The translations under genes were made by a program, and so were the position numbers. 36,471 nucleotides of DNA from Chromera velia (Eukaryota > Sar > Chromeraceae), in assembly GCA_018398765.1 (NCBI GenBank), contig JAHBMJ010000288.1:12501-48971 (forward strand), written 5' to 3'. Below are positions 33,901 to 36,471 of the stretch, piece by piece (the first letter of the stretch is position 1; every line of letters begins with the position of its first letter). The notes beneath the pieces are model-generated. The model did not search any database, was not told the origin of the DNA, and was given only the letters and a program-made list of their open reading frames with translations.

Positions 33901-35090
33901 AATCCATAGTTGATCGATCTGTATGCGGGCTTTTTTGGAGAGCCGTAAGAATTAAGGAAAGAAACGTATCGAGTCAGATGTGCATGCATGCATGCATGCA
34001 TGCATGATTGATGCATATGCCGTAGCTGAAAGACTCCTTGAGCTTTCTCGCTGTGACAGATGGAGGCAGAACGTGCTGAAGAGTTCGCTGTCTGTCCACT
34101 AAAAGCCGGATGCTTGCATGCATGGTTCAAAGGGTCGAGAGACGGAAAGATACTGTCACACTGATCGAGTGCATATTTATGCAATACTGTGCATGAATCC
34201 ATAATCGACTAATGGATGGCTTCTGGTCAAGTTTAGGGTCAAGTTTTGTATCAAAAAGTGCAGCCTGTGCAGAGCACTGCAGGCGTGTTTTACTGCACAT
34301 ATATATAGTATAAAAATTCTAAAACTGTTTTACAAATTAGTTGGTATTAGTTGATACTAGAGTTGATGTAATAAAACCTTCAACCATCATATAAGATAAG
34401 TGTACACTATAGAGTGTACATTTAGAATTCAAGTTACTATTATAGATTAAAGTGTTCATGAGATCATACACCTAAACACATACATCATCATATGATTATA
34501 ATTGTTATCATGGTCTAGGTTATGGTATAGCTGTACATTTAAAACAATAGTGATTTAACAGTATAATAGTAAACACAAGTTACTTTAATATAATATCATA
34601 CGAATGAATGATACGATATATAATCATAAGATATATAATATTATTGCATTCAGATGATCTTGATTAGGCTCAGATTAGCAGCATGAGCTTTGTCTTCTGT
34701 TTATTTCAAATATATGTAGACTAAGCTAGAGGCTAAGTTTGTTTTATATGTTTTTAAACAAAAATGGTATATATGACGCAGAGCATGATGTCGGTGGGCT
34801 AGAGCCAAAAAATATAAAAAAAAATATGGTCAGTTCATAGGCTTTAACCACTACTAGAAGTATGATAAGCCCCCTAGGACCACCGCTCAACCACGACTCT
34901 TACTTAACATTAAAAAAAAAAAAAGACTGAACATGCACGTCTATTTGGAGTTCTTTATTCATTTTTATTATGACTATTCTTTTATTTCAATTGCCCAAAC
35001 TATGTATATGTGCTAAAATAAATGTGCATGCAGAAAAATCAATTTTAACCTAGATTTTGACTGTCAATTGAATCCACTTTGGCAAGTTGT
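33901..35090. other. AT-rich gene-free island
   Basis: From about 34230 to 34920 the base composition changes sharply to AT-rich, with TATATA, ATAATAT and ATCATA words. This is unlike the purine/pyrimidine-block DNA before it. The edges carry TGCATGCA motifs. No coding frame, tRNA or organellar gene could be recognised. Confidence 0.4.
33981..34006. repeat. (TGCA)n tetranucleotide array
   Basis: About six perfect TGCA units in a row, self-complementary throughout. Each overlapping pair forms TGCATGCA, the palindrome scattered elsewhere in the window. Confidence 0.95.
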
Positions 35091-35095
35091 ACTTT

Positions 35096-35113
35096 TATGT
35101 GTGTGTGTGTGTA

Positions 35114-35152
<39 letters not shown>

Positions 35153-35200
35153 GAGTGAGTGAGTGAGTGAGTGTGTGTGAGTGTGTGTGAGTGTGTGTGA

Positions 35201-35252
<52 letters not shown>

Positions 35253-35255
35253 NTG

Positions 35256-35312
<57 letters not shown>

Positions 35313-35313
35313 G

Positions 35314-35348
<35 letters not shown>

Positions 35349-35425
35349 GTGGGAGAAAAAGGGGAAAAAAAGACGATATAGTCTGTCTGTGTGTGTGTGT
35401 GTGTGTGTGTGTCTGTGTGGGTGGG
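35096..35425. repeat. Composite GT, GA, GTGA and GTCT microsatellite with an undetermined base
   Basis: Blocks are (GT)n, (GA)n, (GTGA)n, (GT)n, (GA)n, one N at 35253, then (GTCT)n, (CT)n, (GTCT)n and (GT)n. The N marks an uncertain repeat count. Confidence 0.95.
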
Positions 35426-36104
35426 TGTGTCTGTTACAGTGCTGATGAGCCTGTGCCTCTCTTCGTATCTCTTTCTCTTTCTTTCTTGGCTCGTGCACGT
35501 TTGCACGCTTGCGGACCTCTGTCTACACCACTTTGAAGGCACACCCACATGCACATTAGCTGATACCACGCATGCAGCACTCAGACATGCAGGGAAGAGC
35601 GCATGCATACTCGAACGAATTCCAGCACCAACCACAGAAAGCTGCTCCTATGCATTGGCAATCATTGGCACCATCAGAGCGTGATGTTGTCTCACAGGAG
35701 CAGCAATATATATGACTCGCCTGTGTTGTATCGGAGTGGTATGTAACATTCCACAGTAGAAAAAAAAAACAATGATATATATATATGTTGTTCACATGTG
35801 TTGTTCAAGTGTTGCACAGCCTGATGTTGTTGTTTTAGCCACCACAACCATGCATACATACTGCTTTCCGCAAAGCTGGAGTGCACGCATGCAGGTCAGT
35901 CAATGCATGCAAGCAATGTCAAGCATGGGCCGTATACATGCATGCATGCCGGAAAAAGGGATGGACGTCATCTTTCATGAACATCATCCATTGAAGTGAT
36001 CTCAGGATGTTCTTGGAGTGCACGATGTATACGCATGGCCAAAGCAATCCTGTGAATGTAAAACGATCGATCGATCCGGCTTCTTCGGGTAGACAAAGAG
36101 GGCC

Positions 36105-36137
<33 letters not shown>

Positions 36138-36262
36138 CACTGTGCTGTATTATTATCATTTTGTGAAAAGCGAAGAATCAAAAGCATCAAATTCTTTCTC
36201 TTGTTCCCCGCTTGTTCCAAATAACATCTCGCTCCCACTTTGACAATTTCACCTTTTCAAAG
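35426..36262. promoter_or_regulatory. Upstream region of the last gene
   Basis: Rich in GCATGC/TGCATGCA words (35904-35911, 35939-35950 and several partial ones). It ends with a (TA)n run at 36107-36135, about 130 bp before the ATG at 36263. The (TA)n run may simply be a microsatellite. No coding frame is convincing. Confidence 0.4.
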
Positions 36263-36471
36263 ATGAACGATCCTTTCCTCAACAGCGAGGGCCAAGCACC
36301 CCCTCCCTTTGCTAGCTCCGGACAGGCAGCACCCCCCTTTGCCTCTTCTTCGGGACAATCAGCCCCTCCCTTCGGCTCCTCCTCTGGGCAGGCAGCTCCC
36401 CCCTTCGCTCCCTCCTCAGGGGGGGCCTTTGGGTCCTCTTCTTCCGGGCAGGCGCCCCCTCCCTTTCAACC
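36263..36471 (+). CDS. Start of a Pro-Phe repeat protein, cut by the right window edge
   Basis: The ATG at 36263 (context TTCAAAGATGA) opens a frame that stays open to the window end: 69 codons and two bases. After MNDPFLNSEGQ it consists of four to five imperfect repeats built on SSGQAAPPFAS, with a variant SSGGAFGSSSSGQ. GC content rises abruptly at the ATG, and the repeat units vary at the DNA level, as expected of coding repeats. The Gly/Ser/Phe content recalls FG nucleoporins and the Pro/Phe-rich regions of COPII coat proteins. The fragment is too short to decide, and no globular domain is visible. Confidence 0.6.
   Translation, partial: MNDPFLNSEGQAPPPFASSGQAAPPFASSSGQSAPPFGSSSGQAAPPFAPSSGGAFGSSSSGQAPPPFQ

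Noticed and set aside
34840-34910. tRNA-like or organelle-like patch in the AT-rich island
   Set aside because: I could not fold a cloverleaf, and neither the T-loop nor the D-loop consensus is present.

Overview
The window is nuclear DNA of a protist. Genes on both strands are split by many spliceosomal introns with ordinary GT-AG borders, and the DNA between them is full of microsatellites and polypyrimidine runs. There is an assembly gap (153 N) and one isolated N. Very long low-complexity signalling proteins, a membrane histidine kinase and many TGCATGCA palindromes suggest a photosynthetic alveolate of the chromerid type (Chromera-like). The donors are all GT, which argues against a dinoflagellate. 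The species call is inference; no rRNA or organellar marker is present.

Layout. (1) 1-1988, minus: 3' part of a membrane histidine kinase, cut by the left window edge. (2) about 2785-4832, plus: a small spliced gene of unknown function with a basic, mitochondrial-like N-terminus. (3) 4833-8763: gene-poor, AT-rich and repeat-rich, with a foldback-like inverted repeat around the assembly gap and a 475-bp pyrimidine microsatellite. (4) 8764-20424, minus: one 14-exon gene whose exon phases all agree, predicting about 2,759 residues. It has two cyclic-nucleotide-binding-like domains, a huge serine-rich insertion inside the first, and a pair of EF-hands. (5) 21639-27393, plus: a 5-exon gene, divergent from gene 4, predicting about 1,654 residues. 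It has an HTH-like N-terminus, a PYM/eIF2A-like ribosome-binding helical motif, an RGG box and glutamine-rich prion-like tracts. (6) 27394-36262: about 8.9 kb with no gene I can support. (7) 36263 to the end, plus: the first codons of a Pro-Phe repeat protein.

How they relate. The kinase and the cyclic-nucleotide/EF-hand protein are both signalling genes. The large protein combines second-messenger-binding domains with twelve RRxS motifs (PKA/PKG type), so it may be a substrate or scaffold of cyclic-nucleotide kinases. The divergent neighbour looks like an mRNA/translation factor. No shared pathway can be shown from sequence. I built the exon models by hand from splice consensus, phase and frame; transcript data would be decisive.
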